This document shows positions 1-5,516 of a stretch of 6,637 nt of DNA, in pieces (the stretch's first letter is position 1; every line of letters starts with the position of its first letter). The notes below the pieces were generated by a model. The model was not told where the DNA came from. It saw only the letters and a list, made by a program, of their open reading frames with translations, and did not search any database. The DNA is from an uncultured Oscillospiraceae bacterium (GTDB lineage: Bacteria; Bacillota; Clostridia; Oscillospirales; Oscillospiraceae): assembly GCA_934589525.1 (NCBI GenBank), contig CAKTOB010000050.1, positions 1-6,637 on the forward strand, in the 5' to 3' direction. The translations under genes were made by a program, and so were the position numbers.

Positions 1-76
1 GCGGGTGTAGCTCATCCGGTAGAGCGCCACCTTGCCAAGGTGGAGGTAGCGAGTTCGAGCCTCGTCACCCGCTCCA
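1..76 (+). tRNA. tRNA-Gly (anticodon GCC), CCA encoded
   Basis: The sequence folds into a complete cloverleaf. The acceptor stem pairs GCGGGTG (1-7) with CACCCGC (66-72), and the D stem pairs GCTC (10-13) with GAGC (22-25), with GG in the D loop. The anticodon stem pairs CCACC (27-31) with GGTGG (39-43) around loop TTGCCAA, with anticodon GCC at 34-36. The T stem pairs GCGAG with CTCGT around a TTCGAGC loop. Discriminator T73 is followed by a genomic CCA at 74-76. GCC reads the glycine codons GGC and GGU, both frequent in the genes here. The gene begins at the first base of the window, so its promoter, and any tRNA genes upstream, are out of view. Confidence 0.97.
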
Positions 77-78
77 TG

Positions 79-112
79 AAAAAGAGATCCGCAAAAGCGG
101 GTCTCTTTTTTT
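79..112 (+). terminator. Intrinsic terminator of the tRNA-Gly transcript
   Basis: GAGATCCGC (84-92) pairs with GCGGGTCTC (97-105), nine base pairs including one G-T, around an AAAA loop. Seven Ts follow at 106-112, and As precede the stem, so the hairpin can extend by A-U pairs. It starts right after the tRNA CCA end, as expected for the end of a tRNA transcription unit. Confidence 0.92.
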
Positions 113-126
113 GCGGGCATTTTCAG

Positions 127-182
127 AAAAACAAAAATGCGGGAAGCTCGGGCTCCGCTTTTGGCGAAACCGGGGCTTCCCG
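127..182 (-). terminator. Intrinsic terminator of the minus-strand membrane protein gene
   Basis: Read on the minus strand, a perfect 8-bp stem (CGGGAAGC at 182-175 with GCTTCCCG at 147-140) encloses a loop with a short internal CGC/GCG hairpin. A T-rich tail follows (complement of 127-138), interrupted by a few other bases. It lies 43 bases past the stop codon at 225-227. The loop is longer than in a textbook terminator, so efficiency is uncertain. Confidence 0.75.
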
Positions 183-224
183 ATGACCGTGAATCCTTGC
201 GCTGAACAGAAGCAGGGAGGGCTG

Positions 225-1226
225 TTACATCTGGAAAATATTTCCCAGGACCGCGCCGCCCCGGTCGTCCTCCTTGGGCCGTACCTGTCCATAGGCCAGG
301 GCGTAGGTCACGTTCAGTCTGTTGTAAAGCAGATAAAACACCAGGAAATTGGCGGCCAGGGACAGCAGGGCAAAAAGGTAGTAGCCTGCGGTGCTGCTTA
401 AAGGGAGGGAAAGGCCCGCAAAGGACAGCAGCCAGTCCCCATAGGCCAGGGCGTTTGCCAAAAACAGCAGCACATAGTACCACCAGAAGCTCAGATCCAG
501 CCGGAACAGCCCAAAGCGATTGCCCCGCATCATCTGGCGGCTCTCCCGCAGGGCGTACAGTGCTCCGGATTCCGGATGGTCCAGAAGCACAAAATCCGCC
601 ATCCGGTAGCGGTAGATAATGGGCAGCACAAAGGCCAGAAAGACCACCAAGAAGATGCCCAGAATGGGCAGCATCATCCAGGACAGCTGGTCTAAAGCGG
701 CGCTGTCGATCTGAATGGTGCCGCTGCCGCCCAGAAGGATGCCGCCGGAGAGATAGGGCTCCACCGTTTGGGCAAAGCTGTCGGAAAGGGGCGACAGGAG
801 AAAGGCCATGATGGACAGGTAAAAGGCCGCCATGCTGGCCCCCAGGATGATGCACCCCTGCAATAGCTTCATCCGCACTAGGGGCCAGAACCGCTCAAAG
901 CCGGTCCGCAGGGCATTCCGGGAGGCGTACTGCCCCCGGCTGATCCGCAGCATGCCCCCCATATAGCCAAAGCCCAGGCAAAGGGTGAGGATGCTGCACA
1001 CCACCGGCAGGAATGTGGACACCGTAGATAGGAAGGTCCGGAAGCCTATATTGGAAAGACCTCCGGTGTTGGCGATTTGGCCGGACACCAGCTCCTGCAG
1101 CAGTAGGTTTATTAGGCCGATGCCGACGACCAGGCCGCTGTAAATCAGCACGATCTGCTTTTGGTTCTGGGCGGCCGCCAGCTTTTGTGATGCCGTTTTT
1201 TTCAGTTCACGGCTTTGAAACGTCAT
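225..1226 (-). CDS. DUF975-like integral membrane protein of unknown function
   Basis: This encodes a 333-residue polytopic membrane protein. Six hydrophobic segments are visible at about 24-46, 68-93, 119-144, 182-205, 247-272 and 281-304. The loop before segment five, around residues 227-246 (ALRESRQMMRGNRFGLFRLD), runs into LSFWWYY. This resembles the conserved 'SR..M.G.....F.L.LSF' signature I associate with DUF975 proteins, which are common in clostridia and have no established reaction. The start is chosen at the second in-frame ATG (1226): GGAGG at 1236-1240 lies 9 nt from it but abuts the upstream ATG at 1235. Its own promoter and terminator are visible, so it is probably monocistronic. 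It is divergent from an XRE/TPR regulator and may be one of that regulator's targets; this is inferred only from position. The family assignment is from recognition, not a search. Confidence 0.85.
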   Translation of the reverse strand: MTFQSRELKKTASQKLAAAQNQKQIVLIYSGLVVGIGLINLLLQELVSGQIANTGGLSNIGFRTFLSTVSTFLPVVCSILTLCLGFGYMGGMLRISRGQYASRNALRTGFERFWPLVRMKLLQGCIILGASMAAFYLSIMAFLLSPLSDSFAQTVEPYLSGGILLGGSGTIQIDSAALDQLSWMMLPILGIFLVVFLAFVLPIIYRYRMADFVLLDHPESGALYALRESRQMMRGNRFGLFRLDLSFWWYYVLLFLANALAYGDWLLSFAGLSLPLSSTAGYYLFALLSLAANFLVFYLLYNRLNVTYALAYGQVRPKEDDRGGAVLGNIFQM

Positions 1227-1258
1227 AAATTCCATCCTCCAATTGATTCAATAGTACA

Positions 1259-1287
1259 GTTATAACCCAAAGACAACAAAATAGCAA
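1259..1287 (-). promoter_or_regulatory. Sigma-A-type promoter for the minus-strand membrane protein gene
   Basis: On the minus strand, TTGCTA (1287-1282, 4/6 to TTGACA) is separated by exactly 17 nt from TATAAC (1264-1259, 5/6 to TATAAT). The predicted start of transcription near 1252 gives a leader of about 25 nt that includes the GGAGG ribosome binding site. A 9-bp palindrome, TTGATTCAA (1243-1251), sits at the predicted transcription start and could be an operator. Confidence 0.65.
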
Positions 1288-1326
1288 ATGAATTTTTTGT
1301 GTTCGATGGATTTTGACGGTTACATC

Positions 1327-1335
1327 TGCTATAAT
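1327..1335 (+). promoter_or_regulatory. Extended -10 promoter for the XRE/TPR regulator
   Basis: TGCTATAAT (1327-1335) is a perfect extended -10 element (TGnTATAAT). At 17-nt spacing the -35 position reads TGGATT and is weak. A TTGACG at 1313-1318 lies only 11 nt away, too close to serve as the -35. Transcription would start near 1342. That is downstream of the AGGA preceding the ATG at 1350, so it favours the ATG at 1368 as the translation start. Confidence 0.7.
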
Positions 1336-1367
1336 TTAGGAAAGTTCTGATGAAAGGATGGGTTTGT

Positions 1368-2156
1368 ATGGAGCTAGGAGAACGGATCAAACAAGCCCGA
1401 TTGGATGCGGGTCTCAGCCAGCGGGCGCTCTGCGGCGACCGCATCACCCGGAATATGCTCTCTCAAATCGAGCACGGCACCGCCAGACCCTCGATGCAGA
1501 CCCTGCGGTATCTGGCGGAGCGGCTGGAAAAGCCGGTGAGCTTTTTTCTGGAGGAGTCGGCGGTAACACCCAATCAGATTTTGATGGTCAAGGCCAGACA
1601 GGCCTACAGCCGGGGCAACGGCCGGGAGGCTTTGCTTGCCCTGGAAGATTATGCAGCCCCGGACGGGGCACTGGACTGGGAGTTTGGTCTGCTGGGCTTT
1701 CTGTGCTGCCTGGAGCAGGCGGAAAAAAATTTGGCCCAGGGCCGGGGGCCTGTGGCGGAAAAAATGCTGTCCCAGACCTTCCTGTATGACAGCCCCTATA
1801 TCACCCCGGAGCTGCGCCAGCGCCGGGACCGGTTGAGCTTCCGCCTGGGAAAGAAGGACATGCCCCAGAGCTTCCCACCCTTGGATGAGGAGCTGCTGCG
1901 CAGGGCAGAGGCTGCCCTGGCCCAGGGAAAGCCGGAGCGGGCCCGCAGCCTTTTGGAGGCAACGGAAAGCCGGGACGGTGCCTATTATTTTTTCAGCGGA
2001 AAGATCTTTTTCCTACAGAAAAACTACGCCGCCGCCCGGGATGCCTTCCTGGAAGCCCAGGCCCGGGGAGAGAACTGCGACGGCTTTTTGGAGATCTGTT
2101 TCCGGGAATTGGGGGACTATAAAAACGCCTATACCTACGCCCGCAGAGGCAGATAG
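1368..2156 (+). CDS. XRE-family HTH transcriptional regulator with TPR-like C-terminal domain
   Basis: This is a 262-residue cytoplasmic regulator. Residues 3-62 form an HTH_3/XRE domain (LGERIKQARLDAGLSQ, then ITRNMLSQIEHG as the likely recognition region, ending VSFFLEE). Residues 72 onward are helical with TPR-like repeats, for example at about 76-95, 176-199, 205-232 and 238-260 (Y..A...F.EA and LGDYKNAY patterns). This XRE plus TPR layout is that of peptide-responsive regulators (RRNPP-like), but also of many clostridial orphan regulators; no ligand can be named. The start is the ATG at 1368, because AAAGGA (1353-1358) lies 9 nt upstream and the promoter predicts initiation near 1342; an in-frame ATG at 1350 is the alternative. 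The gene is divergent from the DUF975-like gene and precedes the polysaccharide operon, so it could regulate itself, either neighbour, or none. Confidence 0.92.
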   Translation: MELGERIKQARLDAGLSQRALCGDRITRNMLSQIEHGTARPSMQTLRYLAERLEKPVSFFLEESAVTPNQILMVKARQAYSRGNGREALLALEDYAAPDGALDWEFGLLGFLCCLEQAEKNLAQGRGPVAEKMLSQTFLYDSPYITPELRQRRDRLSFRLGKKDMPQSFPPLDEELLRRAEAALAQGKPERARSLLEATESRDGAYYFFSGKIFFLQKNYAAARDAFLEAQARGENCDGFLEICFRELGDYKNAYTYARRGR

Positions 2157-2159
2157 CCC

Positions 2160-2188
2160 TCCGGTCTTTTGAAACCGGACTTTCTATT
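2160..2188 (+). terminator. Candidate terminator hairpin after the regulator gene
   Basis: TCCGGT (2160-2165) pairs with ACCGGA (2174-2179) around an 8-nt loop, and the T-rich CTTTCTATT follows. It starts four bases after the TAG stop of the XRE/TPR gene. The stem is short and the T tail interrupted, so it may work together with the next hairpin. Confidence 0.55.
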
Positions 2189-2190
2189 GA

Positions 2191-2217
2191 AAAAAGCCAC
2201 AAGTTTGGCTCTGTTTT
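2191..2217 (+). terminator. Second candidate terminator hairpin
   Basis: AGCCA (2195-2199) pairs with TGGCT (2206-2210) around a 6-nt loop. As precede the stem and CTGTTTT follows, so A-U pairs could lengthen it. It is weak alone but lies in tandem with the hairpin at 2160-2188 and just before the 31-base T tract, so transcripts entering from the left probably stop in this interval. Confidence 0.45.
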
Positions 2218-2228
2218 ACAGAAAAAAT

Positions 2229-2265
<37 letters not shown>

Positions 2266-2294
2266 AAGATTGTTCCGATTTCTGGGAAAAGACC

Positions 2295-2323
2295 TTGAAA
2301 TTTATCGCATAATGCGGTAAAAT
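2295..2323 (+). promoter_or_regulatory. Sigma-A-type promoter of the polysaccharide operon
   Basis: TTGAAA (2295-2300, 5/6 to consensus) and TAAAAT (2318-2323, 5/6) are separated by exactly 17 nt. Transcription would begin near 2330, giving a leader of about 106 nt before the ATG at 2436. No other promoter of similar quality is seen before the later genes, so the three downstream genes probably share this one. Confidence 0.78.
2301..2321. promoter_or_regulatory. Candidate operator: 21-bp inverted repeat across promoter spacer and -10 box
   Basis: The arms TTTA-T-CGCAT (2301-2310) and ATGCG-G-TAAA (2312-2321) are symmetrical about A2311, with a single mismatched pair (T2305/G2317). The repeat fills the 17-bp spacer and covers the first four bases of the -10 box, so a dimeric protein bound there should block RNA polymerase. 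I do not recognise it as the site of a known regulator. Confidence 0.5.
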
Positions 2324-2329
2324 ATACCA

Positions 2330-2435
2330 GAATATGGAATGAGAAAAAAGTCGGCGTGCCCTTTACCGTTGGAGCCGCCGGCGAAACCAGGCCCGTGATC
2401 GCAAAAGGGGGCCTGAGAGGAGTGAAGGATCGATC
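2330..2435 (+). promoter_or_regulatory. Structured 5' leader of the polysaccharide operon (candidate cis-acting RNA)
   Basis: Two GC-rich hairpins fit in the predicted leader. Hairpin A pairs GTCGGCG (2350-2356) with CGCCGGC (2376-2382), 7 bp with one T-G. Hairpin B pairs CAGGCCC (2388-2394) with GGGCCTG (2409-2415), 7 perfect bp. The loop of A carries CCTTT (2360-2364) and the loop of B carries AAAGG (2404-2408), so a kissing-loop contact is possible. No U tract follows hairpin B, so it is not an ordinary terminator. The ribosome binding site (GAAGGA, 2424-2429, 6 nt before ATG) lies just beyond it. It does not match any riboswitch consensus I know. Confidence 0.4.
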
Positions 2436-4388
2436 ATGACAAGAGGAAAAGTCCGTTGGCCGCTGGTGGTTTATGATATGCTGATTCTGCTGGCGGTGGA
2501 TGTTCTTCTTCTGGGCTTCTATCGAAGCAACGAAAGCCTTTCGTGGGACGGCATGGTGTTTCATACCGTCGTCTCCTTTGCCTGCGTGTTTTCTGCCCGG
2601 TATATCGGCAATATTTACCAGCAGATCTGGCGCTATGGCGGCATCCAGTGCTATATCCGGCTGCTGATCGTGGACGGGGCGGCATTCCTGGTGTTTCTGG
2701 CCATTGAGCAGGGGGTCCGGGTCTACTATCCCATTGAGCAGGTGACCTTTGCCCGGCTGCTGTCTATTTCCAGCATCAATCTGCTGGTGTCCCTGGCTAT
2801 GCGGATGTTCTACCGATATGCTTTTAAATGCGGCACCGAGGATACGGCCCTGGGCCGGCTTCTGCGGCTGTGCCTGCGGATATTCGCCGGGGAGGAAATG
2901 ATCCACGAGATCGACCGGGAGAAGCGGACCAAGGTGGCCATCATCGGCGCGGGCCGTGTAGGTGTGAACCTGGCGGAAGAACTCCTGGCCAACAGTGCCT
3001 CCAGCTATGTGCCCCGGTGCTTCGTAGACTCCAATGACGAGAAGGCCGGAAAGGAAATTCACGGCATCCCCGTCTGGAAGGAAGACGATGCCACCGTGGA
3101 GCGGCTGCACAAGGTAGAGGTCCAGGAGGTGGTCTTCGCCATCCCCAATTTGTCCGACGAAAAAAAGCGGAGCCTCTGCAAACTGTATATGGACGGGGGC
3201 TTCAAGGTCAAGGTTTATGACTACCCCGTGATCCAGACCGCGGGCCAGAAGCGGCACCTCCGGGATTTTGACATTGAGGAGCTGCTGTTCCGCAAACCCA
3301 TTACCATTTCGGACCCCCGCACCAGCGCCTATTATCGGGACAAGGTGGTCCTGATCACCGGCGGCGGCGGTTCCATCGGCTCGGAACTGTGCCGTCAGCT
3401 GGCCAAAATGGAGCCCCGGCAGATCGTTCTTCTGGACATTTATGAGAACGGGGTATATGATATTCAGCAGGAGCTGAAGATCGCCTACGCAGACAAGCTG
3501 GATTTGCAGCTGGAAATCTGCTCCATTACCAATCATCGGGCCCTGGAGCGGGTCTTTGCCCATTATAAGCCCCAGATCGTCATCAATGCCGCCGCCCACA
3601 AGCATGTGCCCCTGATGGAAAAGAACTGCGTGGAAGCCGTTTATAACAACGTCTTCGGCACCCGGAACCTGATCGACTGCTGCGAGGCCTACGGGGCGGA
3701 GCGGATGATGATGGTCTCCACGGACAAGGCGGTGAACCCCACCAACGTCATGGGTGCCACCAAGCGGATGTGCGAAATGTTGATCCAGAGCGCCGCCACC
3801 TGGGGCCGGGTCAATTACAGCGCCACCCGGTTTGGAAACGTCCTGGGCTCCGCCGGTTCCGTGATCCCCCTGTTCAAGCGGCAGATCGCCAGCGGCGGCC
3901 CCGTCACCCTGACGGACAAGCGGATCATCCGCTACTTTATGACCATCCCCGAGGCCTCCCAGCTGGTGCTGGAGTCCGGCCCCATGGCCAAAAACGGGGA
4001 ACTGTTCGTGCTGGATATGGGCCAGCCGGTGAAAATCCTGGAGCTGGCGGAGAACATGATCCGCCTCTCCGGCGCCCAGGGCATCGAGATCGTGGAAACC
4101 GGTCTGCGGCCTGGGGAGAAGCTCTACGAGGAGCTCCTGGTGAAAACCGAGGAGCTGGATAAGACAGACAACCGCCTGATCTTTATTGAAAAGGATTGCC
4201 CCCTGCCCCGGCAGGAGATGGACCGCCGCATGGAGCTCCTGGCAAAAGCCGTGGAGAGCGGCAGCGATGACAGGACCCGGAAGGCGCTGAAGCAGGTGGT
4301 GCCCACCTTCCGCTCCCCGGAGGAGGTCAACGCCAGCGCGGAGCAGTCCGAGGAAATGAAGATGCAGCGGGAAGCTGCCTGCGTGTAA
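2436..4388 (+). CDS. Membrane-bound nucleotide-sugar 4,6-dehydratase (CapD/PglF/WbpM family)
   Basis: The product has 650 residues, the normal length for membrane-bound long-chain SDR dehydratases that convert UDP-GlcNAc-type sugars to 4-keto-6-deoxy intermediates. Four N-terminal membrane segments lie at about 8-29, 40-61, 73-94 and 107-128. A first Rossmann (CoA-binding-like) domain begins at 166 with GAGRVG (171-176). The catalytic SDR domain begins at 303 with ITGGGGSIGSE (307-317). The active site shows STDKA (Thr429, Asp430, Lys431) and M439-GAT-K443; Met in place of the usual SDR Tyr of YxxxK is characteristic of this subfamily. A polar tail follows from about 590. GAAGGA 6 nt upstream supports the start. 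It is the first gene of the operon, 21 bp before its truncated paralogue and upstream of an aminotransferase, which suggests a bacillosamine-like route. UDP-GlcNAc as substrate is inferred from the family. Confidence 0.93.
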   Translation: MTRGKVRWPLVVYDMLILLAVDVLLLGFYRSNESLSWDGMVFHTVVSFACVFSARYIGNIYQQIWRYGGIQCYIRLLIVDGAAFLVFLAIEQGVRVYYPIEQVTFARLLSISSINLLVSLAMRMFYRYAFKCGTEDTALGRLLRLCLRIFAGEEMIHEIDREKRTKVAIIGAGRVGVNLAEELLANSASSYVPRCFVDSNDEKAGKEIHGIPVWKEDDATVERLHKVEVQEVVFAIPNLSDEKKRSLCKLYMDGGFKVKVYDYPVIQTAGQKRHLRDFDIEELLFRKPITISDPRTSAYYRDKVVLITGGGGSIGSELCRQLAKMEPRQIVLLDIYENGVYDIQQELKIAYADKLDLQLEICSITNHRALERVFAHYKPQIVINAAAHKHVPLMEKNCVEAVYNNVFGTRNLIDCCEAYGAERMMMVSTDKAVNPTNVMGATKRMCEMLIQSAATWGRVNYSATRFGNVLGSAGSVIPLFKRQIASGGPVTLTDKRIIRYFMTIPEASQLVLESGPMAKNGELFVLDMGQPVKILELAENMIRLSGAQGIEIVETGLRPGEKLYEELLVKTEELDKTDNRLIFIEKDCPLPRQEMDRRMELLAKAVESGSDDRTRKALKQVVPTFRSPEEVNASAEQSEEMKMQREAACV

Positions 4389-4409
4389 CAAGCTACTAGG
4401 AGGTAAACT

Positions 4410-5462
4410 ATGGAAGCAGCAAACGAAAAAAGAACCACAAACCCCCGCTTTTTGCTCCTTCGCCTGGCGATGGTGCTCTGCGACGTGCTTTCTGTCAACC
4501 TGGCCTATTTTATAGCCCTGGTGGTCCGGTTCTATGTGAATTTCGAATTTAACGTCTGGGCCACCAAATATGTCCCCGCGTTCCTGAAATTCGCGCCATA
4601 TTATACCCTGATTTGTATCGTTATTTTCGGCTGCTTCAAGCTTTATAACAGCCGCTGGAGATATGCGGGCCTGGGGGACCTGAACCGGATTTTGGTCGCC
4701 TGCCTGATCACCTGCGTGGCCCAGGTGGTGGGCTCTGCCATGTTTGTGATGCGGATGCCCCTGACCTATTATTTTATCGGTGCCCTCTTGCAATTTGCTC
4801 TGGTCACCGCCAGCCGCTTTGCCTACCGCATCATTCTTTTGGAAATCGAGCGGGCCAAGGTCCGCAGAAACCGGAAGGAGACCGCTGTCAAGGTCATGGT
4901 GGTGGGCGTTGGGGAAACCGCCAACGTGATTCTCAAGCACATGGAGCGGGACGTGGACAACGCCGCCCAGCCGGTTTGCTGTGTGGATTTCCGTTCCGAC
5001 GGCTACGGAGATATGATGGGCGGCCTGCCGGTCATTGGCGGCGTGGAAAAGATCGCCGATGCCATCAAGAAGTATTCCGTTGAAAATGTGATTTTGGCGG
5101 ACAACACCATGCCCCTGGCCGTCCGCAAGCAGGTGCGCTCCATCTGCGCCCAGGCCCAGGTGGAGGTCCAGGATTTCGGCGGCTACTTCCAGGAGAGCCG
5201 GGGCCCCGTGACCCTCCGGGGGCTCATGGAGTGTACCAAGGGGGAAGTGGAGCTCATCATGAACGGCAAGCACAAGCGCTTTGTCAATAGCGAGCAGGCC
5301 ATGGAGTATGTAACGGAAAGATTTGTTTTGAAATCGGTCTCCGCCAAGGAAAACCGTCTGGTGGTGGAGCTGCAGCAGGATATTCTGGTTCCCAACGATG
5401 TGAAGGAAGACTGGGTCCGCAGCTATGAGGAAGAGAGCGGCGAGGACATCAGCTTCTTCTGA
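4410..5462 (+). CDS. Catalytic-domain-less CapD-like membrane protein with Rossmann domain
   Basis: This 350-residue protein matches the N-terminal half of the upstream dehydratase but has no SDR catalytic domain. Four membrane segments lie at about 14-43, 64-79, 93-113 and 118-138. A Rossmann/CoA-binding-like fold begins with VKVMVVGVGETA (160-171) and runs to about 255. The stretch from about 266 to 285 (VTLRGLMECTKGEVELIMNG) parallels the linker that precedes the catalytic domain in the first gene (HLRDFDIEELLFRKPI). An unrecognised acidic tail of about 65 residues then replaces that domain. No GGxxGxxG of the second fold, TDK or MxxxK is present. AGGAGG lies 6 nt before the ATG, and the reading frame is clean, so it looks like a maintained gene rather than a recent deletion. 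It could bind nucleotide or regulate, anchor or partner the full-length dehydratase. Automatic annotation may wrongly call it a dehydratase. Confidence 0.88.
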   Translation: MEAANEKRTTNPRFLLLRLAMVLCDVLSVNLAYFIALVVRFYVNFEFNVWATKYVPAFLKFAPYYTLICIVIFGCFKLYNSRWRYAGLGDLNRILVACLITCVAQVVGSAMFVMRMPLTYYFIGALLQFALVTASRFAYRIILLEIERAKVRRNRKETAVKVMVVGVGETANVILKHMERDVDNAAQPVCCVDFRSDGYGDMMGGLPVIGGVEKIADAIKKYSVENVILADNTMPLAVRKQVRSICAQAQVEVQDFGGYFQESRGPVTLRGLMECTKGEVELIMNGKHKRFVNSEQAMEYVTERFVLKSVSAKENRLVVELQQDILVPNDVKEDWVRSYEEESGEDISFF

Positions 5463-5516
5463 TGAAATGGAAATGGAGTAATTCGGTTGATCCGGTAACA
5501 AGGGAGATTGAGGAAT

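Noticed and set aside
1..76. tRNA gene as a phage or island attachment site
   Set aside because: There is no integrase, no repeat of the tRNA 3' end elsewhere in the window and no mobile-element genes. A normal terminator follows directly.
1358..1789. A plus-strand 143-codon open frame overlapping the XRE/TPR gene in another frame
   Set aside because: It is Gly/Pro/Arg-rich without any motif, whereas the 1368-2156 frame has a clear helix-turn-helix and TPR-like repeats.
2388..2420. TPP riboswitch suggested by a CTGAGA after a hairpin
   Set aside because: The downstream pyrimidine-sensor half of the TPP consensus is absent, and the genes are unrelated to thiamine. c-di-GMP, c-di-AMP and ZTP consensus elements were also not matched.
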